Shown: positions 19,098-28,206, counted from the stretch's first letter. The stretch: 64,000 bases of DNA from RGIG1681 sp964646345 (GCA_964646345.1 CAZYDU010000004.1:45988-109987); one strand, 5' to 3'. The notes: generated from the letters alone by a model not told the origin. Translations and numbers: made by a program.

Positions 19098-20303
19098 ATG
19101 GCAGTTAATGATTTAGGTGTTAGTATTTATGATACAGGTAGAAAAACTTTGAGTCTTTATATTCACATTCCTTTTTGTAACTCAAAATGTAAATATTGCG
19201 CCTTTGTTTCAACAGTTGCAACAGAAGACGATAAAAAACGCTATTTTGTTGACTTATTGAACGAAATAAAATTCCAAGCAAAAACTTATGCTAGTTATTA
19301 TTCGGTTTCTAGCATCTATATTGGTGGGGGAACCCCATCATGCTTAGACTACTATTATATAAGAGATTTATTATCTTGTATTTATAAAAACTTTGCCGTT
19401 AAAAATACAGCTGAAATTACTATTGAAATCAACCCAAATTCCGCTGACAAGACGAAAATTCGTGAATATATCTTGTCTGGTATAAATCGTTTTAGCATCG
19501 GGCTTCAATCAATTAGTCCAAGGATATTAAAAGATATGGGCAGGACTCACACAGTTGAAGATTTTCAAAAAGTTGTAAATGAAATCCGTGAATATGGTGT
19601 AAAAAATATCAGTGCTGACCTTATAATTGGTTATCCTGGTCAAAAACTTTCAGATATTAAGGAAGTTATAAATTTCTTGCTTAAACTTGATATTCCACAT
19701 ATTTCAACTTATATGCTTCAAGTGGAACAAGGCACTAAACTTAAATCTCTTGTGGATAATGGTGCAGTATCTTTGCCAAATGAAGACACTGTTATTAATA
19801 TGTATAATTATATTTATGACGTGCTTTCAAAAAATGGGTTCTCAAGATATGAATTATCTAACTTTGCAAAACCAACCTATGAATCATATCATAATTCAGC
19901 ATACTGGAAACGTAAGGATTATCTAGGTCTCGGACTTGCCGCACATTCTTATATTGAAGGTACAAGGTTTGCCAATACTGAAAATATTATAAAGTATGTT
20001 GACTCTATTGAAAACCAACAAAAAGTTCCTGTTGAAATTTCTAAAAATTTAACACCTGAAGAAATGAAAGAAGAATTTATTATGCTTTCGCTTAGGACTA
20101 AAGATGGGGTTGACCTAGAAGAATACAAGAAGGAATTTAACGAAAATCTCGCCTTTAAAAAGAAAGATACTATTGCTGGACTTATTAAAATGGGATTTTT
20201 GATTTTAACAAACAACAATCATTTGGTTTGCACAAGTAAAGGTTTTTTGGTATTAAATAGACTTATTCTAGAGCTTATTGACGGAGACGATATTGTAAAT
20301 TAA
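19098..20303 (+). CDS. hemW: Radical SAM heme chaperone HemW
   Basis: 401 aa. Radical-SAM [4Fe-4S] motif CNSKCKYC at residues about 28-35, preceded by YIHIPF, then GGGTPS, EINPNS and GLQS typical of the HemN/HemW group. The extra Cys and lack of a HemN N-terminal extension fit HemW, which loads heme onto client proteins, rather than coproporphyrinogen oxidase. The lepA-hemW-hrcA order is conserved in Bacillota. Ends at a terminator, so hrcA is transcribed separately. Confidence 0.9.
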   Translation: MAVNDLGVSIYDTGRKTLSLYIHIPFCNSKCKYCAFVSTVATEDDKKRYFVDLLNEIKFQAKTYASYYSVSSIYIGGGTPSCLDYYYIRDLLSCIYKNFAVKNTAEITIEINPNSADKTKIREYILSGINRFSIGLQSISPRILKDMGRTHTVEDFQKVVNEIREYGVKNISADLIIGYPGQKLSDIKEVINFLLKLDIPHISTYMLQVEQGTKLKSLVDNGAVSLPNEDTVINMYNYIYDVLSKNGFSRYELSNFAKPTYESYHNSAYWKRKDYLGLGLAAHSYIEGTRFANTENIIKYVDSIENQQKVPVEISKNLTPEEMKEEFIMLSLRTKDGVDLEEYKKEFNENLAFKKKDTIAGLIKMGFLILTNNNHLVCTSKGFLVLNRLILELIDGDDIVN

Positions 20304-20315
20304 TATTAATTTTTA

Positions 20316-20345
20316 AAAGACTGGCTAATGGCTGGTCTTTTTTCT
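20316..20345 (+). terminator. Terminator of lepA-hemW
   Basis: AAAGACTGGC (20316-20325) pairs with GCTGGTCTTT (20331-20340) including G-T pairs; T run follows. Confidence 0.8.
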
Positions 20346-20374
20346 TTGAGAACTGTTTTCATAAGGATAGAACA

Positions 20375-20405
20375 GGGGGATTTCTCGACTTCGCTCGAAA
20401 TGACA
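20375..20405. repeat. Dispersed repeat, locus R2 (single module)
   Basis: One short module from GGGGGATTTCTCGAC to CGAAATGACA, preceded by the CATAAGGATAGAAC variant of the upstream extension seen at R4, R8, R12 and R13. Confidence 0.85.
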
Positions 20406-20519
20406 AGGAAGAAAAGAAAAGTCGGATTGACATGAGAGCGGTAATCCAAAATGGTACAGGTAAAATGCATAACTCAATAAAAGTTTAAAAAAAATTATTC
20501 AAATTTTGTCACAAATCCG

Positions 20520-20548
20520 TTGACAAATCGTTTTAGCAGTTATATTAT
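20520..20548 (+). promoter_or_regulatory. Promoter of the hrcA-grpE-dnaK-dnaJ operon
   Basis: TTGACA at 20520-20525, 17-bp spacer, TATTAT at 20543-20548; transcription would start around 20555, at the edge of the CIRCE element. Confidence 0.8.
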
Positions 20549-20556
20549 ATACACTG

Positions 20557-20583
20557 TTAGCACTCAAAAGTTTTGATTGCTAA
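20557..20583 (+). promoter_or_regulatory. CIRCE operator bound by HrcA
   Basis: TTAGCACTC at 20557-20565, nine-base spacer, GATTGCTAA at 20575-20583. The consensus right arm is GAGTGCTAA, so there is one mismatch. It sits just after the promoter and before hrcA, the classic autoregulated arrangement that derepresses on heat shock. Confidence 0.92.
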
Positions 20584-20636
20584 AAAATATGTATAAAATT
20601 AAAAATTTTGCATAAACTTAAGATAAGGGGGCAGTT

Positions 20637-21665
20637 ATGGATTTAAGTGATAGAAAAAAGAAAATCCTGAGTGCGGTTATTGAAACAAACATCAAAAACA
20701 AAAATGCACAAGCTGTTTCAAGCAAACAACTTCAAGAAGATTATTTGCCTATGCTTTCTTCAGCAACAATAAGAAATGAGTTAAATGCTCTTGAAGAAAT
20801 GGGATATTTAACACATTTGCATACTTCTTCCGGCAGAGTTCCAACAAGAGTTGGCTATGAAAAATACATAAACGAACTCATGCATGAAAAAAAGTTGACG
20901 CAAAGAGAAAGAGAAGCTATAAAATCAAATTTTGCTCAAAAGCTTGTTAATGTTCGTGATATCATTGAACGTTCTGCAAAAACTATCTCTAAAGCAACAA
21001 ACTATGCATCAGTTGTTTACTCTGGACCAAGTAGAAATGCTATTATTGAAGACATTAAACTTTATCCAGTCAGTGCCACAACGCAACTTATTATTGTTGT
21101 TACTGATGAAAAAGTTATAAATGAGCTTGCAAACTTAGGCACTAATGACGAAGATAATCTCAAATCTGCTGGAGATGTTTTAAAAGAACTTTTCATTGGC
21201 AAACCTTTATCATTAATTAAGGATAGAGAATTTAGGGATAAAGTAGTAAACAAACAACTCAAAAAATACAAAGATGTATTTGACAAAGTTTTAGATGCAA
21301 TTCAAGCCAGTGAAGAACATTTGCTAAATGAAATAACTATTGCGGGCAAAGACAAACTTATTGAATATCCTGAATTTAATGATGTTGAAAAATTAAAAAA
21401 GACCGTATCGGCACTGGAAAAAAGCGAAACTATCATTCCTATCATGTCTAATAATGATGATGTTGAACTTTCAATCAATTTTGGAGAAGATAATTCAGGA
21501 CTTGAAGATTGTTCAGTTGTAACGGTTTCATGCAATGTTCAAGGAAAACCAAAAATAACCGCCGGTGTTATTGGTCCAATGCGAATGGATTATCCAAAAG
21601 CAATCTCCGTGTTAAAGGAAGTTGCTGAGACTATTGAAAATTCACTTAAAGAAGGAGATTACTGA
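20637..21665 (+). CDS. hrcA: Heat-inducible transcription repressor HrcA
   Basis: 342 aa. N-terminal winged helix with SSKQLQEDYLPMLSSATIRNE split over residues 24-45, LEEMGYLTHLHTSSGRVPT, and YEKYI; C-terminal GAF-like domain with YPKAISVLKEV. Represses the heat-shock operon through CIRCE and is stabilised by GroEL in known systems. SD AAGGGGGCAG precedes ATG 20637. The stop TGA overlaps the grpE ATG by one base. Confidence 0.95.
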   Translation: MDLSDRKKKILSAVIETNIKNKNAQAVSSKQLQEDYLPMLSSATIRNELNALEEMGYLTHLHTSSGRVPTRVGYEKYINELMHEKKLTQREREAIKSNFAQKLVNVRDIIERSAKTISKATNYASVVYSGPSRNAIIEDIKLYPVSATTQLIIVVTDEKVINELANLGTNDEDNLKSAGDVLKELFIGKPLSLIKDREFRDKVVNKQLKKYKDVFDKVLDAIQASEEHLLNEITIAGKDKLIEYPEFNDVEKLKKTVSALEKSETIIPIMSNNDDVELSINFGEDNSGLEDCSVVTVSCNVQGKPKITAGVIGPMRMDYPKAISVLKEVAETIENSLKEGDY

Positions 21666-22276
21666 TGGACGAAAAAGAACAAAAAGACTGTTGCCATGAA
21701 AACAAAGAATGTGGCAAACAAGATAGCAACAAAGAAAAACATTGCGGTCGCAAAGAACTTGAAGAACAAATTGACAAATTAACCCAAGAACTTGAGCTTG
21801 CAAAAAAGACAAATGAAGAACAAAAATCAACAATCAGCAATTATTTGGCTACTGCTTCATACTACAAAAACGAAGTTGATAACCAAAAGAAAGATTTTGA
21901 ACGATACAAAGAAAGGAATAAAAATATTCTTGTTGAAGCAAAAACTCAAGCAAATGAAGATATTGTTAAAAAGATTTTGCCAATCATTGACAATTTCGAC
22001 CAAGCAATTAGTCATGTTGAACCTGAAATCATGAAAGGTTTTGCAATGATTTATGGGTCACTTACAAATGTTGTTTCAGACCTTGGAGTTTCGGAAATCA
22101 AAACCGCTGATGAAAAGTTAAATCCTGAGCTTCATAATTGTATCTCAACTGAAGAAACTGATGATGAAGCAAAAGAAGACATAATTGCAAATGTTTACCA
22201 AAAAGGTTACATTTTCACTGAAAGCAATAAAGTTATACGTCCTGCAACAGTATCTGTTTATAAATTAAACAAATAA
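21665..22276 (+). CDS. grpE: Nucleotide exchange factor GrpE with Cys/His-rich N-terminus
   Basis: 203 aa. Long helix (about 30-110) with YKNEVDNQKKDFERYKER and the C-terminal beta domain LNPELHNCISTEE, VYQKGYIF, VIRPATVSVYK. It drives ADP release from DnaK. The disordered N-terminus has Cys9, Cys10, His11, Cys16, His26 and Cys27, an unusual density of possible metal ligands. Overlaps hrcA by one base, then a ~100-bp gap containing a small AGCC/GGCT hairpin before dnaK. Confidence 0.95.
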   Translation: MDEKEQKDCCHENKECGKQDSNKEKHCGRKELEEQIDKLTQELELAKKTNEEQKSTISNYLATASYYKNEVDNQKKDFERYKERNKNILVEAKTQANEDIVKKILPIIDNFDQAISHVEPEIMKGFAMIYGSLTNVVSDLGVSEIKTADEKLNPELHNCISTEETDDEAKEDIIANVYQKGYIFTESNKVIRPATVSVYKLNK

Positions 22277-22380
22277 AGTTGCTGTGATAAATAAATCTAA
22301 TCTTAGGACATAAGGCTAGCAAAGCATGCAAAATTAATATAAAAAACAAGCCAAAAGGCTAAATATAAGGAGAATTTATT

Positions 22381-24216
22381 ATGGGAAAAATTATTGGTAT
22401 TGACCTTGGTACAACAAACTCATGTGTTGCTGTTATGGAAGGTGGCGAACCAACCGTTATTACTAACACTGAAGGTAGCAGAACAACCCCTTCTGTTGTT
22501 GGTTTTACTAAAGAAGGAGAAAGACTTGTTGGTCAAGTTGCTAAGCGTCAAGCTGTAGCTAATCCTGAAAACACTATTCGTTCAATTAAATCAAAAATGG
22601 GCGAAAATACATCAGTTAATGCTGGTGGAAAATCATACACACCACCTGAAATTTCAGCTATGATTCTTTCAAAACTTAAAGCTGATGCTGAAAAATATTT
22701 AGGCGAAAGTGTAACTGAAGCTGTTATTACAGTTCCTGCATATTTTAACGACTCTCAACGTCAAGCAACAAAAGATGCTGGTAAAATCGCTGGTCTTGAT
22801 GTTAAAAGAATTATCAATGAACCAACAGCTGCAGCACTTTCTTATGGTCTAGATAAAATTAATGACCAAGACGGACAAAAAATCTTGGTTTATGACCTTG
22901 GTGGTGGCACATTCGATATTTCTGTTCTTGAAATTGCTGATGGTGTATTCCAAGTTTTGGCTACTGGTGGTAACACACATCTTGGTGGCGATAACTTCGA
23001 TGAATGTATCATTAACTATTTAATTGACGAGTTCAAAAAGAGTGATGGTATTGACCTTTCTAAAGATAAAATGGCTATGCAAAGACTTAAAGAAGCTGCT
23101 GAAAAAACTAAAATTGAACTTTCTTCACTTAACCAAAGCACTGTTTCGCTTCCATTTATTTCTGCAGACAGCACTGGTCCAAAACACTTGGAAATCAATA
23201 TTACTCGTGCAAAATTTGAATCTATGATTGATTCAATGATTACTGAAACTATTGACCTTACAAAAAAAGCTCTTGCTGATTCAAAACTTACAGTTAATGA
23301 TGTTGCAAAAATTATCATGGTTGGTGGTTCAACAAGAATCCCTATGGTTCTTGACAAAGTAGAAAAATATATCGGTAAAAAACCTTTCACTGGTATTAAC
23401 CCTGACGAATGCGTTGCTATTGGTGCAGCAATTCAAGGCGGTGTTTTAGCTGGAGACGTTAAAGACGTTCTTCTTCTTGATGTAACTCCACTTTCACTTG
23501 GTATTGAAACCATGGGTGGAGTATTCACAAAACTTATCGAGAAAAACACAACCATTCCTACAACAAAAACTCAAGTATTCTCAACTGCTGCTGATAACCA
23601 ACCTGGTGTTGACATTCACGTTTTGCAAGGCGAAAGAGAATTTGCATCTGACAACAAAACTCTAGGCAGATTTGAGCTTACTGGTATTCCACCAGCTCCA
23701 CGTGGTGTTCCACAAATCGAAGTTAAATTCGATATTGATGCAAACGGTATTGTGCATGTTTCAGCTAAAGACCTTGGAACAGGCAAGTCTCAAGACATCA
23801 CTATCACAGCTTCATCAAATCTTTCTGATGCTGATATTGACAAAGCTATCAAAGAAGCTGAACAATATGCTGAAGAAGACAAAAAGAGAAAAGAAGTTGT
23901 TGATAGCAAAAACAACTTAGACCAACTTATTGCTGGTATTGAAAAAGTACTCAGAGAAAGTGGAGATAAAATTTCAAGTGAAGATAAAACAAAGCTAGAA
24001 GAAGCAACAAACAAAGCTAAAGAAACATACAAAACTGCTAGTGATGCTGAAACTCTTAAAACAGCTATTGATGATTTATCAAAAGTATCAAATGAAATTT
24101 TCGCAAAACTTTATCAAAATGCAAATCCTAATGGCGGAACAGATTCAAACGGAGATGCAAACAATTCAGGCTCTAACACTGACCCAAACAATTTTAATGA
24201 TTTTACAACAAAATAA
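22381..24216 (+). CDS. dnaK: Hsp70 chaperone DnaK
   Basis: 611 aa. ATPase domain with GIDLGTTNSCVAVMEG, the IIGIDLG start, VYDLGGGTFDISVLE, NEPTAAALSYGL and VGGSTRIP; substrate-binding domain with LLDVTPLSLGIETMGG and a Lys/Glu-rich lid; Asn/Gly-rich C-terminal tail. Lacks the extra segment found in Gram-negative DnaK, as in other Bacillota. SD AAGGAGAA precedes ATG 22381. Operon with hrcA, grpE, dnaJ. Confidence 0.98.
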   Translation: MGKIIGIDLGTTNSCVAVMEGGEPTVITNTEGSRTTPSVVGFTKEGERLVGQVAKRQAVANPENTIRSIKSKMGENTSVNAGGKSYTPPEISAMILSKLKADAEKYLGESVTEAVITVPAYFNDSQRQATKDAGKIAGLDVKRIINEPTAAALSYGLDKINDQDGQKILVYDLGGGTFDISVLEIADGVFQVLATGGNTHLGGDNFDECIINYLIDEFKKSDGIDLSKDKMAMQRLKEAAEKTKIELSSLNQSTVSLPFISADSTGPKHLEINITRAKFESMIDSMITETIDLTKKALADSKLTVNDVAKIIMVGGSTRIPMVLDKVEKYIGKKPFTGINPDECVAIGAAIQGGVLAGDVKDVLLLDVTPLSLGIETMGGVFTKLIEKNTTIPTTKTQVFSTAADNQPGVDIHVLQGEREFASDNKTLGRFELTGIPPAPRGVPQIEVKFDIDANGIVHVSAKDLGTGKSQDITITASSNLSDADIDKAIKEAEQYAEEDKKRKEVVDSKNNLDQLIAGIEKVLRESGDKISSEDKTKLEEATNKAKETYKTASDAETLKTAIDDLSKVSNEIFAKLYQNANPNGGTDSNGDANNSGSNTDPNNFNDFTTK

Positions 24217-24231
24217 ACTATAAAATAAGTC

Positions 24232-24263
24232 TACACTCGTCTTGAAATTTTTAGGCGAGTGTA
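24232..24263 (+). other. Intercistronic hairpin between dnaK and dnaJ
   Basis: TACACTCG (24232-24239) pairs perfectly with CGAGTGTA (24256-24263). No T run follows, so it is more likely an mRNA processing or stability element, or a partial attenuator, than a full terminator. Confidence 0.55.
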
Positions 24264-24290
24264 ATCTTGTTAATATTAAAGGAATAAAAA

Positions 24291-25427
24291 ATGGCTGATA
24301 AAAATTATTATGACATTTTAGGTGTAAGCAAAACAGCTTCTGATGACGAAATCAAAAAAGCATATAGAAACTTAGCAAAAAAATATCACCCAGATTTAAA
24401 TCCAGGAAATGCTGAAGCAGCTGAAAAACTAAAAGAAGTTAACCAAGCTTTCTCAGTTCTTTCTGATAAAGCTAAACGTCAAAACTATGATACTTATGGC
24501 TCTGAAAATGGTCCACAAGGTTTTGGCGGTTTTGGTGGCGGAAGTGGATTTAGTTTTGATGCTAGTGATTTCGGTGGTTTTGGCGATATCTTTAGTAATA
24601 TTTTTGGCGGTGGCGGTTTTGGTTCATCAAGGTCATCAAGAAGAACTAACATGGCTACGCAGGGTGCTGATATTCAAGTAAAGATTAAGCTTTCGTTTGT
24701 CGAAGCAGCTTTTGGTTGCAAAAAATCAATTAACCTTACCAGAAGCGAAACATGTTCTGTTTGCAAAGGCACTGGAGCTAAAAATGGCACAGAGCTTACA
24801 ACTTGCTCAAGATGTAAAGGTACTGGTGTTGTTCGTCAAACACAAAACTCTTTATTTGGTCAGATGATTTCTGAAAGTGTTTGTCCAGATTGTCATGGGA
24901 CAGGTAAAATGATAAAAGAAAAATGTCCACACTGCTCAGGTGCTGGCATTACTCGTGAAAATCGTAGTATTGAACTTAATATTCCAGGTGGCATAGACAA
25001 CAATCAAGTTCTAACTTTGCGTGGGCAAGGCGAAGCTGGTAGAAATGGCGGACCTGCTGGAGACATTCAAATTTTAATCCAAGTAGAGCCACATAAAACA
25101 CTAAAACGTGAAGGATTTGACGTTTATGAAGATGTGCCTGTAACATTCGCTGAAGCTATGCTTGGTGGAAAAATCAAAATACCGGGAATTAATGAAACTT
25201 TAGAAATCACAATCCCTGAATGCTCACAAACAGGCACAATTATTTCTGTTAAAGGTAAAGGTATTAAGCAACTCAATAAAAACAGCTATGGCGACTTGTT
25301 TGCCAAAATCGTTATTGAAGTTCCAAAAACTCTTGATAAGAAACAAAAAGAACTTCTCAAAAAGCTTAATGATAGCTTAACTCAAAATCAATTCCCAAAA
25401 AAGAAAGCTTTTAATGATAAAATTTAA
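24291..25427 (+). CDS. dnaJ: Hsp40 co-chaperone DnaJ
   Basis: 378 aa. J domain (residues 4-68) with the KYHPDLN HPD motif; Gly/Phe-rich region; four zinc motifs CSVCKGTG, CSRCKGTG, CPDCHGTG, CPHCSGAG; C-terminal substrate-binding domain (GDIQILIQVEPHK, LGGKIKIPG). Delivers substrates to DnaK and stimulates its ATPase. SD AAAGGAA precedes ATG 24291. Confidence 0.98.
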   Translation: MADKNYYDILGVSKTASDDEIKKAYRNLAKKYHPDLNPGNAEAAEKLKEVNQAFSVLSDKAKRQNYDTYGSENGPQGFGGFGGGSGFSFDASDFGGFGDIFSNIFGGGGFGSSRSSRRTNMATQGADIQVKIKLSFVEAAFGCKKSINLTRSETCSVCKGTGAKNGTELTTCSRCKGTGVVRQTQNSLFGQMISESVCPDCHGTGKMIKEKCPHCSGAGITRENRSIELNIPGGIDNNQVLTLRGQGEAGRNGGPAGDIQILIQVEPHKTLKREGFDVYEDVPVTFAEAMLGGKIKIPGINETLEITIPECSQTGTIISVKGKGIKQLNKNSYGDLFAKIVIEVPKTLDKKQKELLKKLNDSLTQNQFPKKKAFNDKI

Positions 25428-25477
25428 AGAGCAGTGGAGATGGTTAACTATGCCATTTTCACAGCTCTTTTTTTATT
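25426..25477 (+). terminator. Terminator of the dnaK operon
   Basis: AAAGAGC (25426-25432) and GCTCTTT (25464-25470) at the base of a longer hairpin with GTGG/CAC inner pairing; followed by TTTTTA. Confidence 0.8.
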
Positions 25478-25503
25478 GACAAATTCAGGTTTGATATTAT
25501 AAT
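25476..25503 (+). promoter_or_regulatory. Promoter of rsmE-mtaB, placed for a near-leaderless start
   Basis: TTGACA at 25476-25481, 16-bp spacer, TATAAT at 25498-25503. The predicted start (about 25510) is about two bases before ATG 25512, and no Shine-Dalgarno exists between them. Confidence 0.7.
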
Positions 25504-25511
25504 ATAATCTT

Positions 25512-26243
25512 ATGAAAGAAAAGAGATTTTATTATAATGACGAGTTATCCGAAAACAAAAAAGTATTAATTGACGGCGATGAATTTCATCATTTAACCAA
25601 TGTAATGCGTGCAAGAGTTGGTGACAATGTGTGTCTATTCAACGGGAATGGATACTTTTATTTTGGAAAAATAACGCAAATTAACAAAAAAAATGCTGAA
25701 ATTTTGATTAATTCCGCTCAAATTTCAGAAAACGAACCAAAAATCAAACTAACTATTTTTCAAGCATTAGCCAAAGGAGAAAAGCTTAGTTTGGTTATGC
25801 AAAAAATAACAGAAATTGGTGCAACTGAACTTGCTATTTTTGATAGCGATTTTTGTGATGTTAAATCAAACACCACAAGAGTTAATAGACTTGAAACCAT
25901 TGCTATCTCAGCATCTAAGCAATGTGGCAGAGCAACAATAACAAACCAAACAGGCGTTTATAAATTTAACGAAGTAATTAGTCTTATTCAAAATTATGAT
26001 GCTTTTTATGTGGCTTATGAAAACGAAAATGGTTTAACACTTACAAATGATTTAATAGAAAATAAAGGAAAACTTAAAAATGTTGCTGTTATGATTGGAG
26101 CTGAAGGCGGTTTCTCTGAAAACGAAATTAAGTCGTTAAAAGAAAATAATGCAAAAATAGTATCACTAGGAAATCGCATACTTAGAACAGAAACCGCATC
26201 GATAGTCTGTGCGGGACTTGTCATGCAAATTTTGGAACAATAG
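25512..26243 (+). CDS. rsmE: 16S rRNA m3U1498 methyltransferase RsmE
   Basis: 243 aa. SPOUT-fold methyltransferase: N-terminal PUA-like part (VLIDGDEFHHLTNVMRARVGD split over residues 17-38), ALAKGEKLSLVMQKITEIGA, and the SAM-binding knot IGAEGGFSENEI plus SLGNRILRTETA. Methylates U1498 in the ribosomal decoding centre. No SD before ATG; the promoter spacing suggests a leaderless message. mtaB follows nine bases later. Confidence 0.95.
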   Translation: MKEKRFYYNDELSENKKVLIDGDEFHHLTNVMRARVGDNVCLFNGNGYFYFGKITQINKKNAEILINSAQISENEPKIKLTIFQALAKGEKLSLVMQKITEIGATELAIFDSDFCDVKSNTTRVNRLETIAISASKQCGRATITNQTGVYKFNEVISLIQNYDAFYVAYENENGLTLTNDLIENKGKLKNVAVMIGAEGGFSENEIKSLKENNAKIVSLGNRILRTETASIVCAGLVMQILEQ

Positions 26244-26252
26244 GAAAAATTT

Positions 26253-27503
26253 ATGAAGAAAATATCAATAGTAACACTTGGTTGCAAAGTCAACCAATAC
26301 GAAAGCGAAGAAATCGCCGAACTCTTAGAAAAGGACGGCTACAATGTTTCAATGGGCTTGAATCCTGCGGATATTTATATAATAAATACTTGTGCAGTTA
26401 CAAATGAAGCCGAAAGAAAATCTAGAAACATCATAACAAAACTTCTCAAACTTAACGAAAATGCAAGTATTTATATTTGCGGGTGTGCTTCAGAACATAA
26501 CAAAGAAAAATTCAATAAAGGCAATTTTGTAAAAGCCATTATTGGTAACCGAGGCAAAGAAGAACTTATAAAACAAATTGAAAGCAACGATGAAGAATTC
26601 TTAAGCAATCAGAAATTAACTACACTTAATCGTGTTACCGATAGAACTAGAGCAGTTTTATGGGTGCAAAATGGTTGTAATAATTTCTGCTCATATTGTA
26701 TTATTCCTTATCTTCGTGGTCGTGAACAAAGTTTCGATATTAAAAAAATTGAGAAAAAAGTTAGACTTTTAGAAACACAAGCAAACGAAATCGTTGTTGC
26801 TGGCATTAATCTTTCAGCTTATGGAAAAGATTTAAAAAATAGCGGTGGGTTAATTGAAATTGCGAGACTATTTAAATGTAGTCCATCAAGATTTAGATTT
26901 TCATCTATCCATGTTGATGTTATAACTGACGATTTTTTAAAAGAATTATCAAGTTTCGATAATTTCTGCGACCAGTTTCACTTAAGTATGCAAAGCGGTT
27001 CAAACAACACACTTAAAGCAATGAATAGACATTACACAAAAGAAGAATTCTTAGATAAAGTAAATTTAATTAGAACTTATTTTCCTAATGCAGGAATCAC
27101 AACAGATATTATCATTGGTTTTCCTTCAGAAACAAATGAAGATTTTGAAGAATCTTACGAGTTCTGCAAACAAGTAAATTTTTCAGAAATGCATATTTTT
27201 CCATTTTCTCCAAGACAAGGTACTGTTGCCGAAAAGATGAAAAATGTTGCAAAGAATGTACCCGAACGCATTAAAAAAATCACTGAACTCTCCTTAAAAA
27301 TGAAATCTGATTTCATAAACAAAAACATAGGGCAAGTCCATGAAGTTATAATTGAAAACAACAAAAATGGTTACACTTTGGCACATACAAAAAACTATAT
27401 TTTATGTTATATTCCAGAAAATGAAAAATTAAAACACAATCAAAAAGTTATGGTAAAATTAACTCGAGCTTTTGAAGACGGTGCTATCGCTGAATTGATT
27501 TAA
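26253..27503 (+). CDS. mtaB: tRNA t6A37 methylthiotransferase MtaB
   Basis: 416 aa. Radical-SAM methylthiotransferase: N-terminal UPF0004 domain with TLGCKVNQYES, NTCAVTNEAERKSR and CGCAS (three Cys for the auxiliary cluster), radical-SAM motif CNNFCSYC, DIIIGFPSET, and a C-terminal TRAM domain. TLGCKVNQ and the rsmE neighbour fit MtaB, which makes ms2t6A in tRNA, rather than MiaB or RimO. Confidence 0.9.
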   Translation: MKKISIVTLGCKVNQYESEEIAELLEKDGYNVSMGLNPADIYIINTCAVTNEAERKSRNIITKLLKLNENASIYICGCASEHNKEKFNKGNFVKAIIGNRGKEELIKQIESNDEEFLSNQKLTTLNRVTDRTRAVLWVQNGCNNFCSYCIIPYLRGREQSFDIKKIEKKVRLLETQANEIVVAGINLSAYGKDLKNSGGLIEIARLFKCSPSRFRFSSIHVDVITDDFLKELSSFDNFCDQFHLSMQSGSNNTLKAMNRHYTKEEFLDKVNLIRTYFPNAGITTDIIIGFPSETNEDFEESYEFCKQVNFSEMHIFPFSPRQGTVAEKMKNVAKNVPERIKKITELSLKMKSDFINKNIGQVHEVIIENNKNGYTLAHTKNYILCYIPENEKLKHNQKVMVKLTRAFEDGAIAELI

Positions 27504-27571
27504 TTTATTTGCAATAGGTAAAAATGTATATTTTTAACAAAAATACTATAAAAAATACATAATAAAATTAA

Positions 27572-27630
27572 ATTGATAATATCTACAATCTGTATGTTTA
27601 TTTTGTAGAATTTGGTTAAAATCTATCAAT
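27572..27630 (+). other. Nested stem structure in the mtaB-rpsU gap
   Basis: Outer arms ATTGATA (27572-27578) and TATCAAT (27624-27630); inner arms CTACAA (27583-27588) and TTGTAG (27603-27608). With the terminator at 27688 it may be part of an untranslated RNA or the 3' end of the mtaB message. No known RNA family is recognised. Confidence 0.3.
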
Positions 27631-27687
27631 TCTTTACATTTTTAGGAGAAAAATTGTTATTTTTGTAACAAGTTTTAAAATTTAGCA

Positions 27688-27716
27688 AAAAGGGTACTTT
27701 GTGGTACTTTTTTTTG
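27688..27716 (+). terminator. Terminator-like hairpin about 190 bp past mtaB
   Basis: AAAGGGTAC and GTACTTTT flank a short loop, followed by eight T. No gene lies between mtaB and this site. Confidence 0.6.
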
Positions 27717-27733
27717 ATAAAATAAAAACATTC

Positions 27734-27904
27734 GTCTTCGAGATGGAGGATTTCTCCATGCGTTCGTTTCACTCACTTAGTCGAAATGACACATGTGTTT
27801 AGTTTTATGTCATACCGACCGAGTGAAACGAGTGGAGTGTATCTCCTAGAAAAAGAAAACATCTTCGAGACGGGGGATTTCTCGACTATGCTCGAAATAA
27901 CATG
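27734..27904. repeat. Dispersed modular repeat, locus R3
   Basis: Starts GTCTTCGAGATGGAGGATTT, passes CTCACTTAGTCGAAATGACAC, a diverged middle module (GACCGAGTGAAACGAGTGG), then ATCTTCGAGACGGGGGATTT to CGAAATAACATG. Between the mtaB transcript end and the rpsU promoter. Confidence 0.8.
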
Positions 27905-27955
27905 GAAGAATACTAAATGACGTAATTAATTTTTTTTGTAAATGTTCTGATTTTA

Positions 27956-27984
27956 TTGACAAATAGGCTTTGATATGGTATTAT
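27956..27984 (+). promoter_or_regulatory. Promoter of rpsU
   Basis: TTGACA at 27956-27961, 17-bp spacer, TATTAT at 27979-27984, with the extended -10 dinucleotide TG at 27976-27977. Confidence 0.8.
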
Positions 27985-28021
27985 TTTTATCGTTAGATTA
28001 GCATAAAGGGGGTGAAACGAA

Positions 28022-28201
28022 ATGACAACAGTTAAAGTTGGAGACAATGAAAGTCTTGATAGTGCACTTAAAAGATGGAAAAGAAAATGCCAAAAAGACG
28101 GCATCATCGGTGACATTAGAAAGAAAGAAGCTTATGTTAAACCTTCAGTTGCTAAAAAATTAAAGAGTGAAGCAGCTAGAAAGAGAGCTAGAAAAGGTTA
28201 A
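28022..28201 (+). CDS. rpsU: 30S ribosomal protein S21
   Basis: 59 aa, too short for many gene-callers. Sequence TTVKVGDNESLDSALKRWKR at the N-terminus and a basic C-terminal tail (KKLKSEAARKRARKG) are typical bS21. SD AAAGGGGGTG lies before ATG 28022. S21 helps mRNA-16S interaction during initiation. In many Bacillota rpsU follows dnaJ/prmA/rsmE/mtaB, as here. Confidence 0.96.
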   Translation: MTTVKVGDNESLDSALKRWKRKCQKDGIIGDIRKKEAYVKPSVAKKLKSEAARKRARKG

Positions 28202-28206
28202 TAATT

